This document shows, in pieces, positions 8,818 to 16,887 of a stretch of 64,000 bases of DNA (its first letter is position 1; the number at the start of each line of letters is the position of its first letter). This DNA is from a virus. The stretch covers positions 29,472 to 93,471 of IMG/VR virus record IMGVR_UViG_3300017963_000016; one strand, written 5' to 3'. The translations under genes and the position numbers were made by a program. The notes under the pieces are model-generated. The model did no database searches and had not been told where the DNA came from. It was given only the letters and a program-made list of their open reading frames with translations.

Positions 8818-9457
8818 TTATTATTAGCCTCCAATAGATTTTATCAGTATTACCAGGAATTTTGAAAATCTTAAGATTTTTATACATTTTATCCAAGAGT
8901 ATATTTAACTCTTTTTTTGAATAAGTGAATTTGAAATCTTTTTTAATATCATGATATATCATTGTTAAACTCATAGGAATTTCATTTATTATAGATTTGG
9001 ATAAAACATGAGTAATAATTGATTGAGCAAAATTGTCTTTGTATAATTCTATTAAATCTATTTGATTAGCAAAACTTTCATAGGAAAGCTTTTCTTTTCT
9101 ATATCTCTTCAAATATTTTATTTCATTTGTTAATTTTCTAATCTTATCTGTTAATTTGCTTAGCTTTTTTTCTAAGCTAAGATTCTTCAGCCTAAATTTT
9201 TTGATTTCCTCAATACTATACTGTTCTTTTAGTTTTTTGTTTATTTTCTTCTTTCTTTCTATGGATATTTTTAATTTATTATTTTCAGTCTTCAATGCTC
9301 TTATCTCTCTCCTTAGTTTCACTACTTCCTCTACATTGTATCTCTCCCTAAGTCTTTTTATCTCATCCTCTCTTCCTTTTAATTTAGCTTTTAGTTCAGA
9401 GATTCTTTTGTATAGTTGGTTATTTTCCTGTATTAAATCTTCAATCTTTAGGCTCAC
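8801..9457 (-). CDS. Coiled-coil protein with winged-helix-like C-terminus
   Basis: Residues 1-125 form an almost continuous charged coiled coil. Residues 140-215 look like a winged helix (SIITHVLSKSIINEIPMSL ... KELNILLDKMYKNLK). It starts at GTG: the stop of the small gene upstream overlaps it as GTGA, and AGGAGG lies 7 bases away. It is probably a dimeric DNA-binding protein. Confidence 0.75.
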   Translation of the reverse strand: MSLKIEDLIQENNQLYKRISELKAKLKGREDEIKRLRERYNVEEVVKLRREIRALKTENNKLKISIERKKKINKKLKEQYSIEEIKKFRLKNLSLEKKLSKLTDKIRKLTNEIKYLKRYRKEKLSYESFANQIDLIELYKDNFAQSIITHVLSKSIINEIPMSLTMIYHDIKKDFKFTYSKKELNILLDKMYKNLKIFKIPGNTDKIYWRLIINELNE

Positions 9458-9624
9458 TTCTGTTCCTCCTTTCTAATTTCCTCACATGCTGAATCAAAGG
9501 CCTCCATAATCTTAAGAGAATTATTAACAGCATTTTTTCCTTTAACTTTTAACTTCATTCTTCCCTCTGGATTTTCCATATCTACTCTTACTATTTTTTC
9601 TTGATTGGATTGTTTTTTAGCCAT
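9454..9624 (-). CDS. Small hypothetical protein
   Basis: This 56-residue gene starts MAKKQSNQEKIVRVDMENPEG, has a Lys-rich middle and ends in an acidic helix. It fits exactly between the D12 methylase (one base away) and the coiled-coil gene (GTGA overlap). No family is recognised. Confidence 0.65.
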   Translation of the reverse strand: MAKKQSNQEKIVRVDMENPEGRMKLKVKGKNAVNNSLKIMEAFDSACEEIRKEEQK

Positions 9625-10827
9625 TTAGAAAAACCTCTCTAATGTATTTTGATTTGAATCATGTATCATCTTAGGAACTTTAGAAATATCATAATTACAA
9701 ATAAAGTATTCTTGTTTATCCTCTTGATTATTGGCACTAGTACAATATTTCACTTCTTGAGGAATTATATGCCAATTTTTTAGGTCCTTAAATTCCTCCA
9801 GGTAAAATTTACATTCTCCTCCTATTGAAGTATTGAAATGAAATGGAGATTCTTTCATTATATTAATTAAATCGTAGTGATCATCAAGAGTAAATCTGTA
9901 TAATGTGTAATATTCTTCGGTATCTGGATAAGGAGGATCGGCATATACAAATACTTGTTTAGTAAGACCTTTCTTTTGATTAAGAGCTGTAAGGAGACTT
10001 TTATAGACTTTCCTGAAATCATAGCTAGTTAGATTCACATATCTTAATCTTTCAATAGCTTGAGGGTCGATCATTGTATAGAGGCCTCCATCAGCATTAG
10101 ATATAGGCCTGGTTGTTTTTGGATTAGTTCCTCTAAAGCTAGGGAATATTCTACTTATATTCTTATAATATTCAATAGATTCTTTTGTTTGATATTCTTT
10201 CATAACTGTTGGGAGAGTTGCTCCTCTATAATTCATATTAACTTCAATAGCAGGTTTAATACAATATTCTAAGGCTTGATTTCTCAATTGTTTATTTAAA
10301 TTTTTAATCATTTTAATTGTCTTTTTAATCTCAGGCTGTAAATCTATATTAAATTTAAAAAGCTCTCTCAATTGTCTTATATTCCATTTATATAAATTAA
10401 CTAAATCAAGATTGAAATAACCTAGAGCAATTTGTTTTATTAAATCATAATCATAACTCCCTGAGCCTCCAAAACCAATTCTATTCGAATAGAAAAAAAA
10501 GAAAGCCTGTTCAATTTTATTATGAGGTATAATCTTACCTTTTTTCATATCATTGAAAATCTTTTGAGAAATCAATCCTAATACTCCCTCTTTTAATGAA
10601 TCAAACTCTTGAGGGAAGTCTCTTATTACTTCAAAATAATTAATATAATTTGAATCTAAATCATTAAAACATTCATACTTATATGCTTTCTTTTTATTTA
10701 GCTCATAAACACATGATCCGCAAAAAAGACTAATGAAATAATCGTGAAAAGGAGTATGATTAACTAATTCCTTTCTTAGCCTGTATTTTCCTCCTACCTG
10801 GTTTATTCCTGGATTGATGTATCCCAT
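9625..10827 (-). CDS. D12-class N6-adenine DNA methyltransferase
   Basis: It transfers a methyl group from S-adenosylmethionine to adenine N6 in DNA. The D12 (Dam) order is kept: GGKYRL (12-17), the SAM-binding FCGS (35-38) and the catalytic DPPYP (297-301). At 400 residues it is about 100 longer than typical Dam, with extra sequence between residues 120 and 250. It is unrelated in detail to the second D12 enzyme at 42363. The target is unknown. No cognate restriction enzyme is next to it, so protection or epigenetic marking is more likely than a self-contained restriction system. Confidence 0.92.
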   Translation of the reverse strand: MGYINPGINQVGGKYRLRKELVNHTPFHDYFISLFCGSCVYELNKKKAYKYECFNDLDSNYINYFEVIRDFPQEFDSLKEGVLGLISQKIFNDMKKGKIIPHNKIEQAFFFFYSNRIGFGGSGSYDYDLIKQIALGYFNLDLVNLYKWNIRQLRELFKFNIDLQPEIKKTIKMIKNLNKQLRNQALEYCIKPAIEVNMNYRGATLPTVMKEYQTKESIEYYKNISRIFPSFRGTNPKTTRPISNADGGLYTMIDPQAIERLRYVNLTSYDFRKVYKSLLTALNQKKGLTKQVFVYADPPYPDTEEYYTLYRFTLDDHYDLINIMKESPFHFNTSIGGECKFYLEEFKDLKNWHIIPQEVKYCTSANNQEDKQEYFICNYDISKVPKMIHDSNQNTLERFF

Positions 10828-10844
10828 TTCTTTCTTTTCCTCAT

Positions 10845-11132
10845 TTATTTTAAGTTTTTTATTTTATAATATGTAGTTTTTTTATTTCCAGAATAATTTA
10901 ATTTTCTCATAGCCTTAAGTAATCCTGCTTTATGGAATTGTCTTATGTAAACATAAACCTTTCCAAAAAGAGTTTTATTGAATTTATTAAATATTGAATA
11001 ATAAATATCTCCCATAGTAAATTCCCGATCTTGAAAATTATCGAATATCTCTTTTCTTATCCTTTCTTTCTCAGCCTTTCTATCTTTTTTATAGCCTCTC
11101 CACATCTTACCCCAATCAACTACTTTAGGCAT
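10845..11132 (-). CDS. Winged-helix DNA-binding protein
   Basis: This 95-residue protein has a basic N-terminal helix followed by a winged-helix pattern: FTMGDIYYSIFNKF, a recognition-like helix YVYIRQFHKAGLL, then a Lys-rich wing ending TTYYKI. AGGAGGAG precedes the start. It sits directly upstream of the D12 methylase and may regulate it or act as a local transcription factor. Confidence 0.7.
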   Translation of the reverse strand: MPKVVDWGKMWRGYKKDRKAEKERIRKEIFDNFQDREFTMGDIYYSIFNKFNKTLFGKVYVYIRQFHKAGLLKAMRKLNYSGNKKTTYYKIKNLK

Positions 11133-11137
11133 AGTTA

Positions 11138-11284
11138 TTACTCCTCCTCTTTTATTGTTTTTTTGTAAACCTGGTTATCAAAAACATCCTTTATCTCATA
11201 AGAAGTAAATATATTCATTGAATATCTTAAGATAATTGTATTAGTCTCTTTAGAGGATTGAGGATGTTGTTTTATCCCTGTAAT
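11138..11284 (-). CDS. Possible small gene with ATT start
   Basis: The only frame that fills this 130-base gap encodes 48 residues (ITGIKQHPQSSKETN ... KKTIKEEE) but has no ATG, GTG or TTG near its 5' end. GGAG lies 10 bases before the ATT at 11284. The first ATG, at 11218, would leave 26 residues and no ribosome site. The sequence is polar and unrecognised. It fits a pattern of ATT/ATA starts elsewhere in this window. Confidence 0.35.
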   Translation of the reverse strand: MTGIKQHPQSSKETNTIILRYSMNIFTSYEIKDVFDNQVYKKTIKEEE

Positions 11285-11562
11285 TGAATCTCATCTCCAA
11301 TAATTTTTAGATAATTATAATAATATGGGTCTAGAACCTGAAATTTTGGATAATATATACCATTATAAAATTTATAAAATTTAGGATTAAGTTCTATTCG
11401 GTTATTTTCAATTCCCGGATTATTCCAGATTGATAAAATAAAAACCCTGTAAAAAACTCTAAGAGATAATTTAGCTTTTCTTTTAGTTTGAGTTTTTATG
11501 ATTGTATAAATTAACTTAAATGATAATTTGAATGATCTATTAATAAATTGTATTCTATTCAT
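11272..11562 (-). CDS. Hypothetical basic protein
   Basis: This 96-residue, Lys/Arg- and Tyr-rich protein has a middle phrase NPGIENNRIELNPKFYKFY that resembles NPELFY phrases in the genes at 5717 and 6983. The ATG at 11562 is chosen because AGGAGG lies 7 bases upstream. Family unknown. Confidence 0.65.
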   Translation of the reverse strand: MNRIQFINRSFKLSFKLIYTIIKTQTKRKAKLSLRVFYRVFILSIWNNPGIENNRIELNPKFYKFYNGIYYPKFQVLDPYYYNYLKIIGDEIQLQG

Positions 11563-12265
11563 AATAATCCTCCTTATCAAACCATTTGTCTAATGTTAAA
11601 TTTAATTTCTCCCTTTCTTTCTCTAAATCATTTTGTTTATGAAAAAATGATCTTGTAATAGGAGAGAAATTATTTCCTGCTTTAAATATAGCGATTACTA
11701 AAGGGAATGTGGAGCAAGAGCCTGATTTTTTCTTTTTAGTAAGTTTAGTATAACAAGCCTCACATATTCTTTTCTTATTATAGTTTATTGATTTTTGGAT
11801 TAATACTTTACATAAGGAGCATTGGATAAGGAAATTAACTCTTCCCTTACAATATAGTATCATATAAGCTTTCATAATCCATTTATGCCAATATTTTGTA
11901 TCTGTTCTAGGAGGCAAAATCATTACTACTTTAGTATTTTCCTTTTGGCTTTCATTATAAGCTTTTTTAACCCACTCTCCCATTGCTGAATAAGGAGGAT
12001 TGAGGAATATATTATTTCCTCTCCAGGATTTTATTAACCCATTATCCTTTTTGGTAAAATGTTTTTTAGTTAAAGCATTTTCATCAGTGCTAGCAGGGTC
12101 TAAAGTAAACTTAAATTCAGGCTGTTTATTTGTATTCTGAGGAGGAAAAATTAAATTCATTTGTTTTTCTACTAATTCAAAAAACGGTTTTGGAGTTTGC
12201 CAATTATCCAATGAACTTTCATTCCTGGAGTAAAAACCAGGCTCCTCTTTTTTACTATTTAGCAT
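11555..12265 (-). CDS. Phage-type N6-adenine DNA methyltransferase with inserted zinc finger
   Basis: The signatures of the phage DNA N-6-adenine-methyltransferase family are in order: WQTPKPFFE (22-30), LDPAS (55-59), NPPYS (89-93) and LPPRTDTKYW (117-126). Unusually, a four-Cys zinc site, C149-x2-C152 ... C168-x2-C171, is inserted where family members run straight from the GRVNF strand to the final strand (FPLVIAIF). The insert may aid DNA binding. Host-encoded restriction evasion is the usual role of phage members; the target here is unknown. Confidence 0.88.
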   Translation of the reverse strand: MLNSKKEEPGFYSRNESSLDNWQTPKPFFELVEKQMNLIFPPQNTNKQPEFKFTLDPASTDENALTKKHFTKKDNGLIKSWRGNNIFLNPPYSAMGEWVKKAYNESQKENTKVVMILPPRTDTKYWHKWIMKAYMILYCKGRVNFLIQCSLCKVLIQKSINYNKKRICEACYTKLTKKKKSGSCSTFPLVIAIFKAGNNFSPITRSFFHKQNDLEKEREKLNLTLDKWFDKEDYYE

Positions 12266-12267
12266 AA

Positions 12268-12672
12268 TTATTCTAATCTCTTTATATTATAAAATTCTAT
12301 TAATATAGGTATTAAAGACTTAGCCTCTTCACTAATTTTTAATTTCCAATTGTTTTTAACGATTAATTTTAAGGTAAAATTATTTACATAAGGTAAGGTA
12401 TTATTTTCTATTGTTATTTTTTTAAACCTATTAGTATTTTTATTTAAATACTTTATCTCTCCATTCTTTAGCAGGATATATCTATTTTTCAAAAGGAAAG
12501 GAAAGGATTGTCTTAAACTAATCCTGAAATGTTTATCCTTTCTCTTAGGATTATAGATTTTTACCAGGAAATCTAAAATATCTTTAATTTTAACAAATTC
12601 CAATAAATCCTCTTGGAATAGATAAATCAATATTCTAGCCTGTCTAAAGGTTATTTTAAATAATTTAAGCAT
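12268..12672 (-). CDS. Winged-helix-like protein, family A copy 2
   Basis: This is a paralogue of the gene at 3036-3482, with matching FLLKNRYILLKNGEIKYL and FTLKLIVKNNWKLKI. The ATG at 12672 gives a length like the paralogue and has GAGGG upstream; a GTG at 12684 overlaps the previous stop as GTGA and is also possible. It lies beside the phage-type adenine methylase. Function is unknown. Confidence 0.78.
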   Translation of the reverse strand: MLKLFKITFRQARILIYLFQEDLLEFVKIKDILDFLVKIYNPKRKDKHFRISLRQSFPFLLKNRYILLKNGEIKYLNKNTNRFKKITIENNTLPYVNNFTLKLIVKNNWKLKISEEAKSLIPILIEFYNIKRLE

Positions 12673-12680
12673 ATCCTCCC

Positions 12681-13058
12681 TCACTTACTAATTGGATTAT
12701 TATTTCTTTTGTGTATTCCCTCAAAAAAGTTCTTAGCCTCATATTTTAGGTATTCAGCTATTTTCTCTTTTTTATTCTCATATTTGCTTTTATTCTTTCT
12801 TATCATTAAAGTAATATTCCCAATCGTATAATCGTAATCAGGAGTTAGTTCATTTAATTCAAACCAAATACACATCTTTTTAGGTTTATCAATAAAATTA
12901 TCAATAAATTCCTCTGTTAATTCAAAATATTCTTGGAGAAATATTTCAAAATCTTCATAATTACCAATTACTAAAGTATATGAATCCTCAATCTTATTCA
13001 TATATCTATCTCCATTCCTTTTATGGAAAGCTAAGAATAATTCAAATTTTAAGAACAT
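12681..13058 (-). CDS. Acidic hypothetical protein
   Basis: This protein of 125 residues has an acidic centre (FLQEYFELTEEFIDNF) and a Lys-rich C-terminus. The ATG at 13058 has GGAGGAG at -10; a later ATG at 13001 also has GGAG at -8, so the first 19 residues are uncertain. No family is recognised. Confidence 0.68.
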   Translation of the reverse strand: MFLKFELFLAFHKRNGDRYMNKIEDSYTLVIGNYEDFEIFLQEYFELTEEFIDNFIDKPKKMCIWFELNELTPDYDYTIGNITLMIRKNKSKYENKKEKIAEYLKYEAKNFFEGIHKRNNNPISK

Positions 13059-13466
13059 TTATTTATTCTCCTCCTTTAGCTTTTTAATCTCAGGAATGTT
13101 AGTATCTATTACTTCTTTTAGCAAGAATACATGACTATTATTGAGAAAATACATATTACTTTTCAATTCAGGGAATGTAATATCAAAATCAATTACAATT
13201 CCCTCTCCCTCTTCTATACATGAAAGAAAGTCATATTTACATTCTTTACTAAATCTTATCTCATAACAATTTAATTTTATGAAATAATAAGTATCCCATA
13301 AACTTAATTCCTTTATTTTTTCCTCTGCTATTGTCTCTTTAATTAGTCCAATAATCAAATCAGTTAAATAATTTGGTTTGTCATAGTTCTTTTTGAAAAG
13401 TTCACTACAGCTTGATATTTTATTCCTTAAAGGATGTTTTATTTTTTCAAATAGCTCCATTTTCAT
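13059..13466 (-). CDS. Hypothetical protein
   Basis: This 135-residue mixed alpha/beta protein has an acidic patch CIEEGEGIVIDFD and a charged C-terminal helix. AGAGG precedes the start. It abuts the next gene with no gap. No family or catalytic motif is recognised. Confidence 0.68.
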   Translation of the reverse strand: MKMELFEKIKHPLRNKISSCSELFKKNYDKPNYLTDLIIGLIKETIAEEKIKELSLWDTYYFIKLNCYEIRFSKECKYDFLSCIEEGEGIVIDFDITFPELKSNMYFLNNSHVFLLKEVIDTNIPEIKKLKEENK

Positions 13467-13741
13467 TCTATCCTCTTTTTAATTGGAAATTTTTTCTCAA
13501 TTTCATTATTGTAATATTCTGATAATTCTTTTCTTAATTTAGCAAATTTAGAATCATTATCTATTCTGATATTTTTATCCATAATAAGATTCATATAGAA
13601 ATGATTAAGAAAAATCTCAAATTCATGTAAAACACTAAAAGATTTTTCACATTTAAGATTCTTATAATTATCTTTATGGAATTTTATTCTCTCCTCTAAA
13701 TAATCAATAATATCCTCAAATTTAATCAATTCCTTAGGCAT
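13463..13741 (-). CDS. Small helical hypothetical protein
   Basis: The start at 13741 has AGAGG 7 bases upstream; the longer frame to 13783 lacks one. The 92 residues are mostly helical and charged (FEDIIDYLEERIKFHKDNY). It overlaps the next gene by four bases. Confidence 0.66.
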   Translation of the reverse strand: MPKELIKFEDIIDYLEERIKFHKDNYKNLKCEKSFSVLHEFEIFLNHFYMNLIMDKNIRIDNDSKFAKLRKELSEYYNNEIEKKFPIKKRIE

Positions 13742-13742
13742 A

Positions 13743-13979
13743 TTAAATCCTCTTAATGTTATTATCATTAAACTTATTTCCAACAGGCATTATCTTATTG
13801 ATTAACGTAATTGAAATAGAAGAGATATAAATTCCATTCTTTATAAATTTATAACAGCCATTATCAAATTCATAAGAGCTAGCCCAAATCTGAATAGGAA
13901 GTTCTATATTCTTTAGATAAACTAGATATTGATAAACTTTAGTTTGTTTTCTGTTTTTCTTGATTTTCTTGATTTTCAT
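13743..13979 (-). CDS. Small basic beta-rich protein
   Basis: This protein of 78 residues has a basic N-terminus (MKIKKIKKNRKQ) followed by beta-type sequence (YQYLVYLKNIELPIQIW). It resembles in layout the small beta-alpha proteins of the right arm but without a convincing match. AGAGG precedes the ATG. Confidence 0.6.
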   Translation of the reverse strand: MKIKKIKKNRKQTKVYQYLVYLKNIELPIQIWASSYEFDNGCYKFIKNGIYISSISITLINKIMPVGNKFNDNNIKRI

Positions 13980-13980
13980 T

Positions 13981-14211
13981 TTAATCCTCTAATCTAATAC
14001 ATTCTCTTTTATCTATTAATCCCTGTTCTTTTAACTGAACTATGGCCTCTTTAAAATCCGAGCTTGAGAAAGATATATGCCATTTATCTTGTATCCTCTC
14101 TTCCAAATTATCTATTGGCCAAAACTCAGTATTATTTTTTGAGAAGATATCTGAAGTAAAAAAATCTAATATATCCTCCTTTAATCTCTCAATTACTTCC
14201 TCTTTTTTCAA
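13981..14211 (-). CDS. Small winged-helix-like protein
   Basis: This 76-residue protein starts at TTG, with GGAGG eight bases upstream and no ATG available. The pattern WPIDNLEERIQDKW, then SDFKEAIVQLKEQGLIDKR, fits a winged helix with its recognition helix and wing. It is possibly a regulator. Confidence 0.65.
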   Translation of the reverse strand: MKKEEVIERLKEDILDFFTSDIFSKNNTEFWPIDNLEERIQDKWHISFSSSDFKEAIVQLKEQGLIDKRECIRLED

Positions 14212-14212
14212 T

Positions 14213-14326
14213 TTAATTTCCTCCTGGTATATGTATAATAATCTTTCTTTTGGGAAATTTATTTAGATATTTGTTTTGTAATATCAAGCATATACAGGGA
14301 TTAAACCCACATTTATTACATCCCAT
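14213..14326 (-). CDS. Mini Cys-cluster protein
   Basis: This 37-residue protein begins MGCNKCGFNPCIC, a compact four-Cys metal site, then has a basic, Ile-rich tail. GGAGG lies before the ATG at 14326. The stop overlaps the region of the next gene's ribosome site. Confidence 0.6.
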   Translation of the reverse strand: MGCNKCGFNPCICLILQNKYLNKFPKRKIIIHIPGGN

Positions 14327-14328
14327 TT

Positions 14329-14724
14329 CTAAGCCTCCAATTTTTTAAATAAGTAATCTCTATAAGAAATATATCGGTTTAATAACCATTTATAGCTTTT
14401 AATAGTTGATAAAGTTGTTTTACTCTTACATTTTCGGTCTCTATAAAAAAATGTTTTTCTAGTTAATTCTCTTAAGATATTTTTTGTTTCTTGGAAAAAA
14501 TTATCATAAGTTATTTTTCTATAATACTTACATTTATATTTTCTCAGAAAGTTGCCAAACTCAGAGATTACCTTAGGAGATTTACAGCCTAAGCATATTA
14601 TCCCATCCTCATCAGGCTCAGGAGAGATATAATTATTACAGATAACACATAAACATTTAGGAAACATTACAGAATTACATTTTTCACATCTAATAAATCG
14701 ATCAATTCTTTTCACTTTACTCAT
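14329..14724 (-). CDS. Double zinc-finger protein
   Basis: In this 131-residue protein the first 50 residues hold CEKCNS, CLCVIC and ICLGCKSP, enough for two zinc sites. The C-terminal 80 residues are very basic and helical. Nucleic acid binding is likely. The ribosome site is weak (GGGAT). Confidence 0.7.
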   Translation of the reverse strand: MSKVKRIDRFIRCEKCNSVMFPKCLCVICNNYISPEPDEDGIICLGCKSPKVISEFGNFLRKYKCKYYRKITYDNFFQETKNILRELTRKTFFYRDRKCKSKTTLSTIKSYKWLLNRYISYRDYLFKKLEA

Positions 14725-14726
14725 AG

Positions 14727-15020
14727 TTAAATCCCATATTCTTTTTTTATAATTCTAATTAATTCTTGTATTAATTTATCTATATCAGAGCCATATACAC
14801 ACATAGAGCCAATAGGAGTAATTGGATATATATGTAATTCCCATAACTTATTCTCATTTATACAAATATCCTTATCATTCAATATAAAAACAAAATTCCT
14901 ATGTTCTTTATACTCCTCAAGATATTCTTTAACAGTTCTATGTTCAATCTTATGATCATTATAAGTAATTATTACATTACAGTATTTTTCTAATTCTTTT
15001 AACATAACTCTCAAATCCAT
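14727..15020 (-). CDS. Hypothetical protein
   Basis: In this 97-residue alpha/beta protein, the C-terminal helix is preceded by YGSDIDKLIQELIRIIKKE. Its start overlaps the previous stop (TGGATTTGA) and has no clear ribosome site, so translation is probably coupled. Not recognised. Confidence 0.62.
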   Translation of the reverse strand: MDLRVMLKELEKYCNVIITYNDHKIEHRTVKEYLEEYKEHRNFVFILNDKDICINENKLWELHIYPITPIGSMCVYGSDIDKLIQELIRIIKKEYGI

Positions 15021-15346
15021 TTACAGCTAGGATATTTAGCTTTTAATTTTTTATATTCCTCAGATTCTTTAAACCCTTTGGCAAAAAACCTGGTTTTGTT
15101 TAAAATTACTTTTATTAATTCATTCAATAGTTTTTCTTTAGTGAAATCCTTATAGACCTCATAAATTTCCAAAAGCTTTTCTTTTTTTAACTTCCTTAGC
15201 TCTCTTTTGTCGACAATCTTAATAAGCTCATCCCTTTCTTTTGTTGCTTTCTCATCTATCTCAAATGTAGAATAATCATTACAATCATTACATTTTTTTA
15301 CTCCTAAAAAACAATCTACATTTGAATTACTACAATCTTTTTTCAT
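15011..15346 (-). CDS. Cys-containing helical protein
   Basis: This 111-residue protein has an N-terminal Cys group CSNSNVDCFLGVKKCNDC that may bind metal, followed by a long Lys/Glu/Leu helix. GGAGG lies nine bases before the ATG. Function is unknown. Confidence 0.66.
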   Translation of the reverse strand: MKKDCSNSNVDCFLGVKKCNDCNDYSTFEIDEKATKERDELIKIVDKRELRKLKKEKLLEIYEVYKDFTKEKLLNELIKVILNKTRFFAKGFKESEEYKKLKAKYPSCKWI

Positions 15347-15352
15347 TTTGTT

Positions 15353-15748
15353 TTATTCCTCCACTAATTTAAAGATTTTTAATATTTCTTCATTGATACA
15401 ATATAAATCCTGCTCTTCAATAAGCTCCTGCTTATCTCCAAAAGCCTCAGTAAGAATATCCAGGATTTTTTTCTTTAATCCTTTTATTCCTTTATTCTTT
15501 TCCTCTTCTATTGATTTTAACATCTTATTAGCCTCAGCCATAATATCATTTAAATTCTTATCTAATATATTTTGATTTGCCTCAAATACAGCTTGAATAG
15601 AAATACATAAATCTCCAATGAGATGAATATCTAAAGGCTGTTTCTGAATTAGATTAATCCATAAAACTTTTGAAATAACAAAAAGCTCCTGGAACTTATT
15701 TTTGGAAATGTGAATTAAATTATTCCAATTAATTGTTGGTTTAGGCAT
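15353..15748 (-). CDS. Helical hypothetical protein
   Basis: This 131-residue, nearly all-helical protein has a coiled-coil segment at residues 70-100 (DIMAEANKMLKSIEEEKNK). AGAGG precedes the start. It is not recognised; a structural or adaptor role is possible. Confidence 0.66.
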   Translation of the reverse strand: MPKPTINWNNLIHISKNKFQELFVISKVLWINLIQKQPLDIHLIGDLCISIQAVFEANQNILDKNLNDIMAEANKMLKSIEEEKNKGIKGLKKKILDILTEAFGDKQELIEEQDLYCINEEILKIFKLVEE

Positions 15749-16226
15749 ATCTATCCTCTTTTATTATTGTTTGATTAAAATCCTCCATGTTTATTACATG
15801 GAAATTATTTGTTATTGGCTCATCCCTGATCTCAAATCCAATGGAATTGAAATAGTCTCTACATTTTCTAACATCATTTATTCGATTTTTAAAATAATTG
15901 GTAATTTCTGAGCTTGAAGAAAACAGTCTATTTTGATCTCTCTTAAAATTAAAAACAATAGAATACATATTAATCTCAACAGATTCTATGCCTCCAAAAT
16001 CAGCCTTATTTATATAAACATAATATTTTGGTCTTGGCCAATTATTTAGAATAATAGGTTTAAATTTAATTTCTTCATTATTGATTATTTTAGTTTTAAC
16101 TTTATATGAATCATTCTGTTTAATCGGTATATATTTATTAAGCCAATTAGGTATTGAATCTAATGGTAATCTAAAAGAAAGATTATGTATTTCATATTTC
16201 CCTAATTCCTTACTTAGTTTAGGCAT
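15741..16226 (-). CDS. Hypothetical protein
   Basis: This 161-residue protein has alternating strands (ILNNWPRPKYYVYI) and a C-terminal helix-strand unit. AGAGGG precedes the ATG. The stop overlaps the next start. No motif is recognised. Confidence 0.66.
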   Translation of the reverse strand: MPKLSKELGKYEIHNLSFRLPLDSIPNWLNKYIPIKQNDSYKVKTKIINNEEIKFKPIILNNWPRPKYYVYINKADFGGIESVEINMYSIVFNFKRDQNRLFSSSSEITNYFKNRINDVRKCRDYFNSIGFEIRDEPITNNFHVINMEDFNQTIIKEDRYA

Positions 16227-16542
16227 ATTTATCCCTCTTATATTTTATATTATATTTTTTTAATAAAGTTCTATATAGATTTTGCCATTCTTCTCTATGG
16301 AGTCTATTATCCTCATTATTCGGCAATAAAGCATGAGTAATTTCATGAATAAACCATTTTTTAATATCATTACTAGTTTTATCTAAATATATCAGCTTAA
16401 GATCATTTATACATTCATTCTCTCCTTTAATTTCCCATAATTCTAATTCCCAATCTTCTAAATTATTTTCTCTGCTTACAATTTCAATAAGTTTAATTAA
16501 ATCCTCTGATATATATTCTTGTTCTATATTCCTTATTTTCAA
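16219..16542 (-). CDS. HEXXH metallopeptidase-like protein
   Basis: Residues 64-70 read FIHEITH, the HEXXH zinc site of metallopeptidases, followed by LHREEW at 81-86 that can supply the third ligand, as in small gluzincin or SprT-like phage proteins. At 107 residues it is a minimal domain. It starts at TTG, with AGGGGG seven bases upstream. The substrate is unknown; a processing or anti-host role is only a guess. Confidence 0.75.
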   Translation of the reverse strand: MKIRNIEQEYISEDLIKLIEIVSRENNLEDWELELWEIKGENECINDLKLIYLDKTSNDIKKWFIHEITHALLPNNEDNRLHREEWQNLYRTLLKKYNIKYKRDKYA

Positions 16543-16543
16543 T

Positions 16544-16843
16544 TCAATTCCCCCTTTTTTTTATAGATAAGTAAATCTCATAATAACTCTTAGGATTTCC
16601 AATTTCCATAGTTAAATTATTCTTCCTTAAGAATTTGGCTAATTTATCATATTGCTCTGAAAAGATAATAAATTCCTTAATAAATATTCTATTATCAATT
16701 ATTTGAATTGAATCTATATATCCCTTAAATGCTCTCTTGATAAATTCATTAACATTAATATCCTCATATATTTCCTGGAGATTATTTATTCTCCAATATT
16801 TTTTTAAAAACTTTTCTACCAATTCATCAGGTAATTTTTTCAT
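16544..16843 (-). CDS. Hypothetical protein
   Basis: The ATG at 16843 has AGGAGG seven bases upstream; the longer frame to 16900 would run through the hairpin/T-tract at 16859-16883 and is rejected. The 99-residue protein is mixed alpha/beta and basic at the end (SIKKRGN). Its leader carries a terminator-like hairpin, so its expression may be set by read-through. Confidence 0.68.
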   Translation of the reverse strand: MKKLPDELVEKFLKKYWRINNLQEIYEDINVNEFIKRAFKGYIDSIQIIDNRIFIKEFIIFSEQYDKLAKFLRKNNLTMEIGNPKSYYEIYLSIKKRGN

Positions 16844-16858
16844 CTTAATCCTCCTATT

Positions 16859-16883
16859 AAAAAAAATGAGGAGCAAAGCTCCT
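16859..16883 (-). terminator. Hairpin followed by T8, attenuator or terminator
   Basis: On the coding strand AGGAGC-TTT-GCTCCT forms a perfect six-pair stem and is followed two bases later by eight T. This is the only clear hairpin-plus-T-run inside the left-arm gene array. It lies between the double zinc-finger gene and the gene at 16843. The stem also contains an AGGAG that could mimic a ribosome site. Confidence 0.5.
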
Positions 16884-16887
16884 TTTA

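Noticed and set aside
1047-9476. Plus-strand frames of 60 to 106 codons in the left arm
   Set aside because: All lie opposite well-supported genes and are rich in Phe, Ser and Leu, as expected for shadows of Lys/Glu-rich genes.
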